The notes: generated from the sequence alone by a model not told the origin. A stretch of 19,179 bases of DNA from JANNOG01 sp050329415 (GCA_050329415.1 JBHJOS010000064.1:1-19179), one strand, 5' to 3'; numbered from the stretch's first letter, positions 7,190 through 14,552 are shown. Translations and numbers: made by a program.

Positions 7190-7250
7190 TCGACCTCATG
7201 TGACGGCAGGTTCGTAGGCCTTCGGACATGCCGCGGCATGAGTTCGATCA
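7187..7250. terminator. Inverted repeat at the end of the mntA-hepT operon
   Basis: TGATCGACCTCATG (7187-7200) and CATGAGTTCGATCA (7237-7250) are inverted copies with 13 of 14 positions matching, separated by 36 bp. The left arm contains the hepT stop codon. The right arm overlaps a perfect 14-bp palindrome CATGCCGCGGCATG (7227-7240), so two alternative hairpins compete. It could end transcription or be the edge of the toxin-antitoxin cassette. Confidence 0.45.
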
Positions 7251-7275
7251 CGGAGCGGCGTCGCACCATGGCGGG

Positions 7276-7640
7276 GTGGACCCGACGCCGCCGCTCCTGA
7301 CCCGCCGGGCACTGCTCGGCGGAGCGCTCTCTGCTGTCGCCGGAGCCGCCGGCCGCGGACACCATTCCGGAGTCCTCCTGAGAGTCCTCCTGGGAGTCCT
7401 CGCCGGAGCCCTCCCCGCCGACCGCGGAACCGGAGACCTTCCCGCCCTACGAGCCGTTGGCGTCGGAGGTCGAGCCACCCCTCAAGGCCGCCGGGCCGCC
7501 TTCCTCACGTCGGCGCTCACCACCGCGAGCACCGACGCGGGCCTCGCCGCGCGGGTGTCGGTCGGCGCCGGACGGCCGTCGCCCGCCGACGACTGGCAGG
7601 TGACCGAGGCGTTCCTGCCGGACCCCGGCGCGCCCCGGCC
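7276..7640 (+). pseudogene. Decayed gene for a secreted or lipid-anchored protein
   Basis: No intact frame explains this stretch, but three protein-like segments follow each other on the plus strand. From GTG 7276 there is a signal-peptide-like LTRRALLGGALSAVAG with a twin Arg. In the next frame, from about 7347, a low-complexity linker ESS-stop-ESSWESSPEPSP leads into PETFPPYEPLASEVEPPLKA. Back in the first frame comes AAFLTSALTTASTDAGLAAR. One in-frame TGA (7379-7381) and at least two frameshifts are needed. The layout resembles actinobacterial secreted proteins with a Ser/Pro-rich linker, but the family is recalled only loosely. The 3' end is lost where the antisense chimeric gene begins. 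Confidence 0.4.
7370..7417 (+). repeat. 12-bp tandem repeat, four degenerate copies
   Basis: GAGTCCTCCTGA, GAGTCCTCCTGG, GAGTCCTCGCCG and GAGCCCTCCCCG follow without gaps. Read in one frame they give ESS-stop, ESSW, ESSP and EPSP, which suggests an original ESSP-type linker in which CCG became TGA or TGG. Confidence 0.7.
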
Positions 7641-8216
7641 GGGGCGTCGGTCCAAGCGGCAGCGGAACTGCCGGAAGAACCGCCGCATGTCCGCCGCGAC
7701 CAGGTCCGGGACCTCCCACTCGAGGAAGTGCCCGCCCCGCGGGAGCTCCGTCCACGACATCACGCGATAGGACCGCTCCGCCCACTCCCGGGGTGTCGGG
7801 AACATGTCGGCGCCCGACATCGCCATGACGGTGGGGACCTCGACCCGCCCCCAGGCGGCGGACGTGCTGCGGGCGGTCTCGCAGGAGAGCCGCATCGACG
7901 AGCCGATGGTCTGGGTGGCCCAGTAGATCGTGAGGTTCGTCAGCAGGTCGGCCCGGTCGTAGACGCTGTCGAGGTCCCCGCCGCAGTCGCTCCAGGTCCG
8001 GAACTTCTCGAGGATCCACGAGGCCAGACCGGTCGGGGAGTCGTTGAGGGCGTGGGCAAGGGTCTGCGGCTTCGACGAGTGCTCCATGGCGTACGCCACG
8101 TTGACGACGGCCACGTCGAGCACGAGGACGAACTGAGCAGTGCAGAGGACCGCGAGCAGACCTCGGGAAGGCTGACCCGCGGCCCGGGCGCGCACGCGGC
8201 GGATCCGGTCGGCCAC
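7482..8216 (-). pseudogene. Chimeric open frame: MFS efflux N-terminus joined to epoxide hydrolase C-terminus
   Basis: A 244-codon open frame that joins two unrelated families. Residues 1-41 match the cytosolic start and first membrane helix of DHA2-type drug exporters (RGLLAVLCTAQFVLVLDVAV). Residues 42 to about 185 match the last third of an EHN-type epoxide hydrolase: KPQTLAHALNDSPTGLASWI, then EKFRTWSDC, YWATQTIGSSMRL and the PRGGHF segment with the catalytic His. The HGxP loop and nucleophile Asp are missing. Residues from about 186 to the end are Arg/Pro-rich read-through antisense to the decayed gene at 7276-7640. The junction is at about 8093/8094 and is in frame. GTG 8216 is preferred over ATG 8222 because AGGAGG abuts the ATG but is 6 bases from the GTG. 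Neither parent activity is expected. Confidence 0.75.
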
Positions 8217-8222
8217 GAGCAT

Positions 8223-8228
8223 CCTCCT
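8223..8228 (-). promoter_or_regulatory. Strong Shine-Dalgarno deciding the start of the chimeric gene
   Basis: AGGAGG on the minus strand directly touches ATG 8222 but lies 6 bases from GTG 8216, the better spacing. This favours the GTG as the start inherited from the lost MFS gene. Confidence 0.65.
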
Positions 8229-8283
8229 GCACCACGCCGGGAAATCGATCGGGGACCACCCTCGTCACCGCCGGCCACCCGGT

Positions 8284-8303
8284 CCAGCAACTTCTCGTTG
8301 TGG
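8284..8303. promoter_or_regulatory. Dyad box A, candidate LysR operator
   Basis: CCAGCAACTTCTCGTTGTGG contains the dyad CAAC-N5-GTTG. It lies between the divergent lysR start (8368) and the chimeric gene start (8216), about 65 bp from each. The same 20-mer with one mismatch recurs at 9991-10010, upstream of the VOC gene. LysR regulators usually bind dyads about 50-80 bp upstream of the genes they control. Confidence 0.6.
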
Positions 8304-8367
8304 TGCGCCGACCCGGCTGCGATCCGGCGCTTGCCCGGACGAGCCCGCGCGGCGATGCTCAGGTCCC

Positions 8368-9291
8368 GTGGAGGTACGCGAGCTGCGCTACTTCCTGGCG
8401 CTCGCCGAGGAGCTCAACTTCACCCGGGCCGCGGCCCGCTGTCATGTCACGCAGCAGGCACTCAGCCGGACGATCGCGGCCATGGAGCGGCGGGTCGGGA
8501 CACCCCTGGTCGAGCGCCGACCGCGGGTCTGCTCGCTAACAGCCGCCGGGACCGTGCTGGCCGAGCGCGCGCGGGAGCTGGTGGCCCACGCCGACAGCGT
8601 GCTGGCCGAGGTGGTCGGGCGAGCACCGGTGGAGCCGGACGCCGCGGGCGCCCGGTTGCGAATGGGGGTCCTCGTCGGCGGCGCCGGCCCCGTGACCGTC
8701 CCGACGATCCAGGCCTTCCGCGCAGCTCACCCGGGCGTCGTCGTGTCGGTCCGCCAGCTCGACGTCAGCGAGGCGTTGGCGCCCCTCGCGGACGGGCGCG
8801 TCGACGTGGCCCTGGTCTACGGGCCGCAGCGCGACGACGAGCGGCTGCACCTCACGCGGCTCTGCTCCCAGCCCCGGGTGGCCGTCGTGTCGGCGCTCGG
8901 CGAGCTGGCCGCGGCCGACGTCCTCACCCCGGGCGACCTGGTCGGGCGCCGGGTCGGGGCCCGTCCGCCGGCCGCGCCGCCGCAGTGGGAGGGCTTCTTC
9001 ACCCTGGTCCCCGAGCGCAACGGCGAGCAGCCGCACCGGGTGGGCGAGCCCTCCCGCTCGATCGAGGAGGTGCTGTGGAACGTGTCCACCCGCGACCTCG
9101 TGCTGACCGCGCCGGCGCACCTCGCCGACGGCCACCGGGCCGACCGCTACGGCATCCGCTACATCCCGGCGCCGGACCTCGCGGCCGTCGACGTCTTCGT
9201 CGCCCGCCGGCGCTCGACGTCGGCTCTGCCGGTGGCCTTCGAGGAGCTGGCACTGCGGATGTCCGCCGGCGTGGAGGACTCGGCCGCGTGA
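8368..9291 (+). CDS. LysR-family transcriptional regulator
   Basis: A 307-aa regulator. The N-terminal helix-turn-helix is clear: ELRYFLALAEELNFTRAAAR followed by VTQQALSRTIAAME (residues about 4-38), then TPLVERRPRVCSLTAAG. The C-terminal two-lobe effector domain starts at about residue 90 (LRMGVLVGGAGPVTVPTIQAF). The effector is unknown. The start is GTG 8368. The gene is divergent from the chimeric MFS/epoxide hydrolase frame, a usual position for a LysR gene beside the exporter it controls. Box A lies between them and its copy lies in front of the VOC gene, so these two genes are the likely regulon. A hairpin follows the stop by 4 bp. Confidence 0.93.
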   Translation: MEVRELRYFLALAEELNFTRAAARCHVTQQALSRTIAAMERRVGTPLVERRPRVCSLTAAGTVLAERARELVAHADSVLAEVVGRAPVEPDAAGARLRMGVLVGGAGPVTVPTIQAFRAAHPGVVVSVRQLDVSEALAPLADGRVDVALVYGPQRDDERLHLTRLCSQPRVAVVSALGELAAADVLTPGDLVGRRVGARPPAAPPQWEGFFTLVPERNGEQPHRVGEPSRSIEEVLWNVSTRDLVLTAPAHLADGHRADRYGIRYIPAPDLAAVDVFVARRRSTSALPVAFEELALRMSAGVEDSAA

Positions 9292-9295
9292 ACCG

Positions 9296-9315
9296 CCCGC
9301 CCGGCGCTGGGCGGG
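9296..9315 (+). terminator. Terminator hairpin after the LysR gene
   Basis: CCCGCCC (9296-9302) pairs perfectly with GGGCGGG (9309-9315) around a 6-base loop, 4 bp after the TGA. There is no T tract. Confidence 0.6.
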
Positions 9316-9341
9316 ATGTCCGTCGAGTCGTCGGGGCGCGC

Positions 9342-9536
9342 TCAGCCCGCGGCCTCCTGGGGGCGAGGTACGCGGTCCCGACCGGCCGGGTGGTTGGCCA
9401 TCCGGTTCTCGGCGGCCCGCTCGATGACCGTCGCGATGCGCGCGTCCCGGGTCGCGGCCGTCCGCGCCGACTTGATCCACCACGTCTCGGCGTGCACCGT
9501 CGGCCTGCCGTCGACGTGGGTGCCATGCCTCACCAC
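9342..9536 (-). pseudogene. YdeI/OmpD-associated-like C-terminal remnant
   Basis: A 64-codon frame whose middle, ETWWIKSARTAATRDARIAT followed by VIERAAENRMANHP, resembles the C-terminal helix of YdeI-type proteins (usually a W.. A+T..RI..... L..G...HP pattern). Intact members are roughly 190 residues or more, and the N-terminal domain is absent here. It begins at GTG 9536, 7 bp after the VOC stop, on the same strand, and could still be translated from that message. The assignment rests on one short motif, so a small intact protein of unknown function is the alternative. Confidence 0.45.
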
Positions 9537-9543
9537 GAGCCGA

Positions 9544-9921
9544 TCACCGTCCCCGGATCCGACCGGGCCGGTAGGTGCTCAGGCTCCACTCGTGTCCGTC
9601 GGGGTCGCGGAGGCGGGCCCGGCGCATGCCCGGGTATAGGTCGTGCGGTGGCTCGACCTCCGCTGCTCCGGCCGCCACGGCGTGCCGGTGGGCGGCATCG
9701 ACGTCCTCGACGACGAGGTAGAGGCCGGGCGCAGCAGCGGGCCGGGCATCCCCCTCGCCGCCCATGACGACCGCGTCCCCCCGGCGGAGCTCCGCATGCC
9801 GCAGCCCACCGGTCTCCGACCGCTGAGTCAGCAGCACCTCGAACCCCAGCCCGTCGGTGAGGAAGGCCAGCGAGCGTTCCCCGTCGAGGAACGTGAGGAC
9901 GGGCACGAGCTGGTCGGTCAC
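9544..9921 (-). CDS. VOC family protein (glyoxalase / bleomycin-resistance-like)
   Basis: A 125-aa protein with the two-module VOC fold. The first module is VPVLTFLDGERSLAFLTDGLGFEVL..; the second is LYLVVEDVDAAHRHAVAAGA followed by PGMRRARLRDPDGHEWSLSTY, the standard ending of this family. Members include glyoxalases, dioxygenases and antibiotic-sequestering proteins; the metal ligands and substrate cannot be assigned with confidence. The start is GTG 9921, with GGAGGAGG six bases upstream. Dyad box B lies 70-89 bp upstream, in the same orientation and spacing as box A relative to the chimeric gene, which implies shared LysR control. Confidence 0.82.
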   Translation of the reverse strand: MTDQLVPVLTFLDGERSLAFLTDGLGFEVLLTQRSETGGLRHAELRRGDAVVMGGEGDARPAAAPGLYLVVEDVDAAHRHAVAAGAAEVEPPHDLYPGMRRARLRDPDGHEWSLSTYRPGRIRGR

Positions 9922-9990
9922 GAAGCCTCCTCCGGCAGGACGGGGCGTTCGCCCCTGCAGCCGAGCATCCCCGCCGCGGCGACCCGGAGG

Positions 9991-10010
9991 CCAACAACTT
10001 CTCGTTGTGG
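9991..10010. promoter_or_regulatory. Dyad box B, second copy of the candidate LysR operator
   Basis: CCAACAACTTCTCGTTGTGG differs from box A (8284-8303) at one base of 20. With the next G it forms an inverted repeat with 8-bp arms (7 of 8 paired) around TTCTC. It is 70 bp upstream of the VOC start codon. Confidence 0.6.
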
Positions 10011-10075
10011 GACGTCCTCGTGGCCGCCGCTGGGGCGTGGGAACGTCGGCGTCGGCGCCGGATCACCGCTCCACC

Positions 10076-10609
10076 TCAGCCGGTCGGCGGCAGGCCCACC
10101 TGCTCCCGGACGGCGCGCTCCGCCTCGGCCACCCTGGCGGCGACCTCCGGGTCGCCGACCTGGACGCCCGGCCCCGGGACGACCTGGACCAGCGCCTCGC
10201 CGTCCGGGGTGCGCCGGGCGGTGACGCGGACCACCCGGCGGCCACCGAGCTCGACGGTCCGGGTGAGCAGCACCGAGTGCTGGATCCGCTCCCGGACCGC
10301 GGTCGCGAACGCCCGCCCCCGGTCGCGGCCGAGGACCAGCACCCGGCGTGACCCGGCGACGAGGTCCACCTCGAGGACCCCCTCCTCCGGTGCCAGGGAC
10401 GCGGCCGCGACGTCCACCCAGCGGTCGACGGTGATCGCGGGGGCAACCGCCCCGACGGCCGGCCCCACGACGACCAGCCGGTGCGTCGTCGCCAGCGCGA
10501 CCGAGCCGTCGACCAGGTCGGCCGTGGCGAGCGCTCGCTCGCCGCGGTCGAGGCGGACCCGGTCGCGGGCGGCCGGCGGCAGGGCGGCGCGGCGGAACGG
10601 GGGGATCAC
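10076..10609 (-). CDS. Conserved hypothetical protein coupled to dnaG
   Basis: A 177-aa soluble protein without an assigned function. The first ~100 residues are mostly short beta strands (VRLDRGERALATADLVDGSV, ALATTHRLVVVGP, RWVDVAAASLAPEEGVLEVD, SRRVLVLGRDRGRAFATAVR), a pattern that suggests a bacterial PH-like barrel ending in a helix. The C-terminal part, VGDPEVAARVAEAERAVREQ, is helical. The start GTG 10609 overlaps the dnaG stop in GTGA, so it is translated in step with primase. I recall a similar gene after dnaG in related actinobacteria, but could not check. It could act with primase or merely share its operon. Confidence 0.72.
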   Translation of the reverse strand: MIPPFRRAALPPAARDRVRLDRGERALATADLVDGSVALATTHRLVVVGPAVGAVAPAITVDRWVDVAAASLAPEEGVLEVDLVAGSRRVLVLGRDRGRAFATAVRERIQHSVLLTRTVELGGRRVVRVTARRTPDGEALVQVVPGPGVQVGDPEVAARVAEAERAVREQVGLPPTG

Positions 10610-12471
10610 GCTCCGATCGCCCGTTCCCGCAGGGCCCGCTGGCGTAGGTGGGCGGTGTGCAGGGCGGTGCTGGCGGCGCGGTAGGCGTCGGCGTCGGAGC
10701 GCGGGTCCAGGCGAGCCAGCCGGCGGGTGAGGTCGAGGACGGAGCGGGTCACCTCGGCCTCGGCGACGCGTGCGATCACGGAGCGGGCGTAGCGGGGCAG
10801 CTCGGCCTCGCCGACCGGCAGGTCGGTGACGGCGAGCTCGGTGACCATCGGCAGGACGGAGGCCGGCACCAGCTCCCGGACGGCAACCACCAGCTCGACC
10901 CCCGATCGCCCGGCCGCTCCCCCCACGGCCTGCACGGCCTCGTGGATGGCGCGGTGCGCCGGGGCCGAGAACGCCTCGGAGCCGATCGCCTCGAGCTCGG
11001 CAGCCACCAGGTCGGGGACCTGCAGAGCGACGGCCAGGGCCGCCCGCTCTGCCACCAGGACGGGGTCGACGGCCTCGACGGCCGCCGGGCGCTGAGGGGT
11101 GCGCCCCATCTCCTCGGCGACGGCCGCCGGCCGGGCGGCCCGCGCCACCCGGGCCAGGACGAACCGCTCGTCGAGGAACCCGGTCCAGCGGTCGAGGTTG
11201 ACCGCGTACCGGTGCCGCAGCCCCGTGTCCCTGATGCCGGCCACGATGGGGGCGGCGGCGTCGAGTGCGGCCATCCGCCCCTCCTCGGTCTCCAGGTCGT
11301 GGTCGGCGATGACCGAGCGGATGGCGAACTCGAACAGCGGGGTGCGCGCCGCCACGAGGTCGAGGACCGCCTGGTCGCCGCCGGCCTGGCGGAGCTCGCA
11401 GGGGTCCTTGCCGGTCGGTTCGACGGCGACCGACGTGCGGGAGATCAGCTGCTGGTCGACGCCGAAGGCGCGCATCGCGGCGCGCCGACCCGCGGCGTCG
11501 CCGTCGAACGTGAAGACCACCTCCCCGCCCGCGTCGGTGTCCCCGAGCAGGCGGCGCAGCACCCGGGCATGGTCCTCGCCGAACGCGGTGCCGCAGGTCG
11601 CGACGGCCGTGGTGACGCCGGCGAGATGGCAGGCCATGACGTCGGTGTAACCCTCGACGACGACGGCCTGCCGCTGCCGCGAGATCTCCCGCTTGGCGAG
11701 GTCGACGCCGTACAGCACGTGCGCCTTGCGGTATAGGGGTGTGTCGGGGGTGTTGAGGTACTTCGCCTCGATCCGGTCGTCGTCGAACAGCCGGCGCGCA
11801 CCGAAGCCGAGGGTGTCCCCGGTGACGTCGCGGATCGGCCACAGCAGCCGACCCCGGAACCGGTCGTAGGTCCGGCCCGACGCGGACTTGCCGACGAGGC
11901 CGGCGGTCACCAGCTCGTCGTCGGTGAAACCCCGCCCGCGCAGGTGGGCGTAGAGGGCGTCGCCGGAGCGGGGGGCGTACCCGACGCCGAACGCGCTGGT
12001 CCCCTCGCCGTCGAGGCCCCGCTCAGCGAGCAGGCCGCGGGCCGGCCGGGCCTCGGGGGCCGCCAGCTGGTCGCGGTAGAAGGCGGCCGCGGCGGCGTTG
12101 GCCTCGGCCAGGCGGCGGCGCCGGCCGGCGGCCTCGCCGCGGCGGCCGTGCCCGCCCGGCAGGTCGTCGGCGTAGTGCAGCTCGACACCGGCCCGGGCGG
12201 CGAGCCGCTCGACCGCCTCGATGAAGGACAGGTGGTCGATCTTCATGGCGAAGGCGATGACGTCGCCGCCCTCACCGCAGCCGAAGCAGTGGAAGAGGCC
12301 GACCTGGGGCCGGACGTGGAAGGAGGGTGTGCGCTCGTCGTGGAAGGGGCACAGGCCCCGCAGCGACCCCACGCCCCCTTTGCGCAGGGCCACATGGTCG
12401 CCGACGACCTCGTCGATGCGGGCGCGCTCGCGGACGGCGGCGATGTCGTCCTCCCGGATCCGACCCGCCAC
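10606..12471 (-). CDS. dnaG: DNA primase DnaG
   Basis: A 621-aa primase that makes RNA primers at the replication fork. The N-terminal CHC2 zinc domain shows LCPFHDERTPSFHV and LFHCFGCGEGGDVIAF (about residues 39-72; C-x2-H and C-x2-C). The catalytic core has the YDRFRGRLLWPI.. D. G region, the TOPRIM motif VVVEGYTDVMACHLAG (about 265-280) and the acidic metal site VFTFDGDAAGRRAA (about 315). The C-terminal helicase-binding part is helical and less conserved. The start GTG 12471 gives the usual actinobacterial beginning (AGRIREDDIAAVRERA). The Pr6Pr gene ends 9 bp upstream, and the gene after dnaG overlaps by 4 bp, so the three probably form one operon. Confidence 0.97.
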   Translation of the reverse strand: MAGRIREDDIAAVRERARIDEVVGDHVALRKGGVGSLRGLCPFHDERTPSFHVRPQVGLFHCFGCGEGGDVIAFAMKIDHLSFIEAVERLAARAGVELHYADDLPGGHGRRGEAAGRRRRLAEANAAAAAFYRDQLAAPEARPARGLLAERGLDGEGTSAFGVGYAPRSGDALYAHLRGRGFTDDELVTAGLVGKSASGRTYDRFRGRLLWPIRDVTGDTLGFGARRLFDDDRIEAKYLNTPDTPLYRKAHVLYGVDLAKREISRQRQAVVVEGYTDVMACHLAGVTTAVATCGTAFGEDHARVLRRLLGDTDAGGEVVFTFDGDAAGRRAAMRAFGVDQQLISRTSVAVEPTGKDPCELRQAGGDQAVLDLVAARTPLFEFAIRSVIADHDLETEEGRMAALDAAAPIVAGIRDTGLRHRYAVNLDRWTGFLDERFVLARVARAARPAAVAEEMGRTPQRPAAVEAVDPVLVAERAALAVALQVPDLVAAELEAIGSEAFSAPAHRAIHEAVQAVGGAAGRSGVELVVAVRELVPASVLPMVTELAVTDLPVGEAELPRYARSVIARVAEAEVTRSVLDLTRRLARLDPRSDADAYRAASTALHTAHLRQRALRERAIGA

Positions 12472-12480
12472 GCCCCGATC

Positions 12481-13161
12481 CTAGGTCTCCGCCGCTCCGG
12501 CGGGCGACGCCCCGCTCCGCTGTGGACGCCGCGACAGGCGGACGTCACTGACGTGGGCCAGCCCCGCGAGCCCCAGGAACAACCCCCCGACGAGGACGAC
12601 GTTGAGCGCAACCCCCACCACCCCCAGTTCGGCGACGTCGAGGAACGGGTACGGGTAGACGCCGCCCGCAGCGGCCCCGCGAACCAGCGTGACGGCCAGC
12701 CAGGTGATCGGCAGCACAGGGGTCCAGGCCACGACGCGCCACGAGGTCCGCTGCCGTGGCCCGAAGACCAGCCAGCCCACGACCGTGAGGGCAGGCACGG
12801 CCGAGTGGAACAGCTCGTTCGCGACCGCTCCGATCGGGGACAGCTCGAGCAGTCCACGCAACGCGACGTTGTACACCACGAAGGTCACGGTGATCCCGAC
12901 CAGGCTCGCCAGCCGGGCCGTCCGCCAGGCCAGGCCGTCGAGGCCGCGGCCCAGCGCCAGCCGCGCCGTGACCACACCCACCAGGAGATTCGACCAGATG
13001 GTGAAGAAGGCGAACAGGTTGAGCACGCGGGAGAGCGGGGTGGGGAAGAGGGCGTCCTCGGCCGCTGCGGCGGAGAGCGGGATCTGGACGGCAAAGGCGA
13101 CCACCACGGCCAGCGCCGTGACACTCCACCACGCTCTCGCCACGGGACCCGGGGTCGTCAC
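12481..13161 (-). CDS. Pr6Pr-type integral membrane protein
   Basis: A 226-aa protein with six predicted membrane helices spread over the whole length (for example WSVTALAVVVAFAVQIPL, VLNLFAFFTIWSNLLVGVV and ALNVVLVGGLFLGLAGLAHV). The LNLFAFFTIWSN and VYPYPFLDV stretches are typical of the family annotated as Pr6Pr. Its function is not established. GTG 13161 was chosen because it begins just before the first helix. The stop (TAG) lies 9 bp from the dnaG start on the same strand, and the start is divergent from the alditol oxidase gene with 60 bp between. Confidence 0.78.
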   Translation of the reverse strand: MTTPGPVARAWWSVTALAVVVAFAVQIPLSAAAAEDALFPTPLSRVLNLFAFFTIWSNLLVGVVTARLALGRGLDGLAWRTARLASLVGITVTFVVYNVALRGLLELSPIGAVANELFHSAVPALTVVGWLVFGPRQRTSWRVVAWTPVLPITWLAVTLVRGAAAGGVYPYPFLDVAELGVVGVALNVVLVGGLFLGLAGLAHVSDVRLSRRPQRSGASPAGAAET

Positions 13162-13221
13162 CCCGAGATCATGACCGATCCGGGGACACCTCCCGCAGGG
13201 CATGCCTGCCACAGTGCGTGG

Positions 13222-14508
13222 ATGAGCTCGCCGGCCACCCTCACCAACTGGGCGGGGAACCTCACGTTCACCCCACGGGCGTTCCATCGGCCGACCACGG
13301 TCGACGAGCTCCGTCGACTGGTGGGCGGCAGCCGGCGCTGGCGGGTGCTCGGGTCCGGGCACTCGTTCAGTCCGCTCGCCGTCACCTCCGGCGACCAGGT
13401 GTCCCTGGCGTCCCTGCCCCAGGAGGTCGAGGTCGACTCCCGGCGCCGGACGGCCACGGTCCCCGGCGGGGCCCGCTACGCGTGGGTGGCTGCCGAGCTC
13501 GACCGCCGCGGCTGGGCACTGCCCGCCATGGCCTCGCTGCCGCACCTCTCGGTGGCGGGGGCGGTGGCCACCGGCACGCACGGCTCCGGTGACACCGTCG
13601 GATGCCTGTCGACGGGGGTGCACGGGCTGGAGGTCGTCGTGCCGGGCGGGGACGTCGTCACCGTCGACCGGGAGTCCGACGCCGCCGTGCTCCCCGGCTA
13701 CGCGGTGTCCCTGGGGGCGCTGGGGGCCGTCGTCCGGGTGACCCTCGACCTCGTCCCGTCCTACACCGTCCGGCAGGACGTCTACGAGGGCATGCCCGCG
13801 CCCATCCTGGTCGAGCGGTTCGACGAGGTCATGGGCAGCGCCTACAGCGTCAGCGCGTTCACCGACCTGCGCCGGACACCGGACGGCACGCGATTCCGGG
13901 TATGGCGCAAGGCACGGGTGCCCGAGACCGCGGCCGCCGACGAGCCGGCCGCACCGGGGCGGTGGCTCGGCGCCACCCGCGCCGACGGCCCCCGCCACCC
14001 CATCCCGGGCGTGGACCCGGCAGCCTGCACCGAGCAGGGCCGGGCCGGGCCGTGGCACGAGCGGCTGCCCCACTTCAGGGCCGGGTTCACGCCCAGCCGG
14101 GGGGAGGAGCTGCAGTCGGAGTTGCTCGTGCCGCGCACGGCCGCAGCGGCCGCCCTGACCGCCGTGCTCCAGCTCGCCGACGACCTGGCGCCACTGGTCC
14201 AGACCTGCGAGGTGCGGACCGTGGCGGGCGACGACCTCTGGCTCAGCCCGGCGGGCGGGCGGGACGTGGTCGGCGTCCATCTCACGTGGGTACCGGACGA
14301 GACGGCCGTGCTGCCGGCGGTCCGCCGGCTGCACCGGGTGCTCGACCCGCTGGGCGCCCGGCCGCACTGGGGGAAGGTGACGACGCTCGACCCGGCGGAG
14401 CTGGCGGATCGCTGTCACCGACTCGAGGATTTCCGGCGACTGGCTGCCGATGTCGACCCCCACGGCGCTCTCGGGAACGAGCTCCTCGACGCGCTGCTGC
14501 GCCCCTGA
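13222..14508 (+). CDS. FAD-linked oxidoreductase, alditol (xylitol) oxidase-like
   Basis: A 428-aa oxidase of the VAO flavoprotein family with an aldonolactone-oxidase C-terminal domain. RVLGSGHSFSPLA carries His47, which corresponds to the covalent FAD attachment His of Streptomyces alditol oxidase. The FAD domain continues with SVAGAVATGTHGSG and SLGALGAVVRVTLDL. Candidate substrate-site residues seen in alditol oxidase are kept: E330-V-R332 (CEVRTVAGDDLWLS) and K385 (PHWGK). It should oxidise a sugar alcohol with O2, giving an aldose and H2O2, in the cytosol. ATG 13222 is preferred over the in-frame ATG 13171 because known members begin close to the TNWAGN motif. It is the only plus-strand gene in the right half and separates dgt from the dnaG unit. 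Confidence 0.88.
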   Translation: MSSPATLTNWAGNLTFTPRAFHRPTTVDELRRLVGGSRRWRVLGSGHSFSPLAVTSGDQVSLASLPQEVEVDSRRRTATVPGGARYAWVAAELDRRGWALPAMASLPHLSVAGAVATGTHGSGDTVGCLSTGVHGLEVVVPGGDVVTVDRESDAAVLPGYAVSLGALGAVVRVTLDLVPSYTVRQDVYEGMPAPILVERFDEVMGSAYSVSAFTDLRRTPDGTRFRVWRKARVPETAAADEPAAPGRWLGATRADGPRHPIPGVDPAACTEQGRAGPWHERLPHFRAGFTPSRGEELQSELLVPRTAAAAALTAVLQLADDLAPLVQTCEVRTVAGDDLWLSPAGGRDVVGVHLTWVPDETAVLPAVRRLHRVLDPLGARPHWGKVTTLDPAELADRCHRLEDFRRLAADVDPHGALGNELLDALLRP

Positions 14509-14552
14509 GCGCAGGCACCCCCGGCAACCGCCCGGGAGGCATCCACCAGACC

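Noticed and set aside
7228..7770. Open frame of 180 codons on the plus strand
   Set aside because: Only parts look protein-like. The best linker segment lies in another frame and the last 45 codons are antisense to epoxide-hydrolase-like sequence, so it was treated as a relic from 7276 to about 7640.
9530..10066. Longer alternative frame over the VOC gene
   Set aside because: It is Arg-rich without a family match, while the overlapping 125-aa frame has the VOC signature and a good ribosome site.
10648..13221. Long plus-strand open frames opposite dnaG and the Pr6Pr gene
   Set aside because: Low-complexity Gly/Asp/Arg sequence that mirrors strongly conserved dnaG codons; only the part from 13222 is a real gene (the oxidase).
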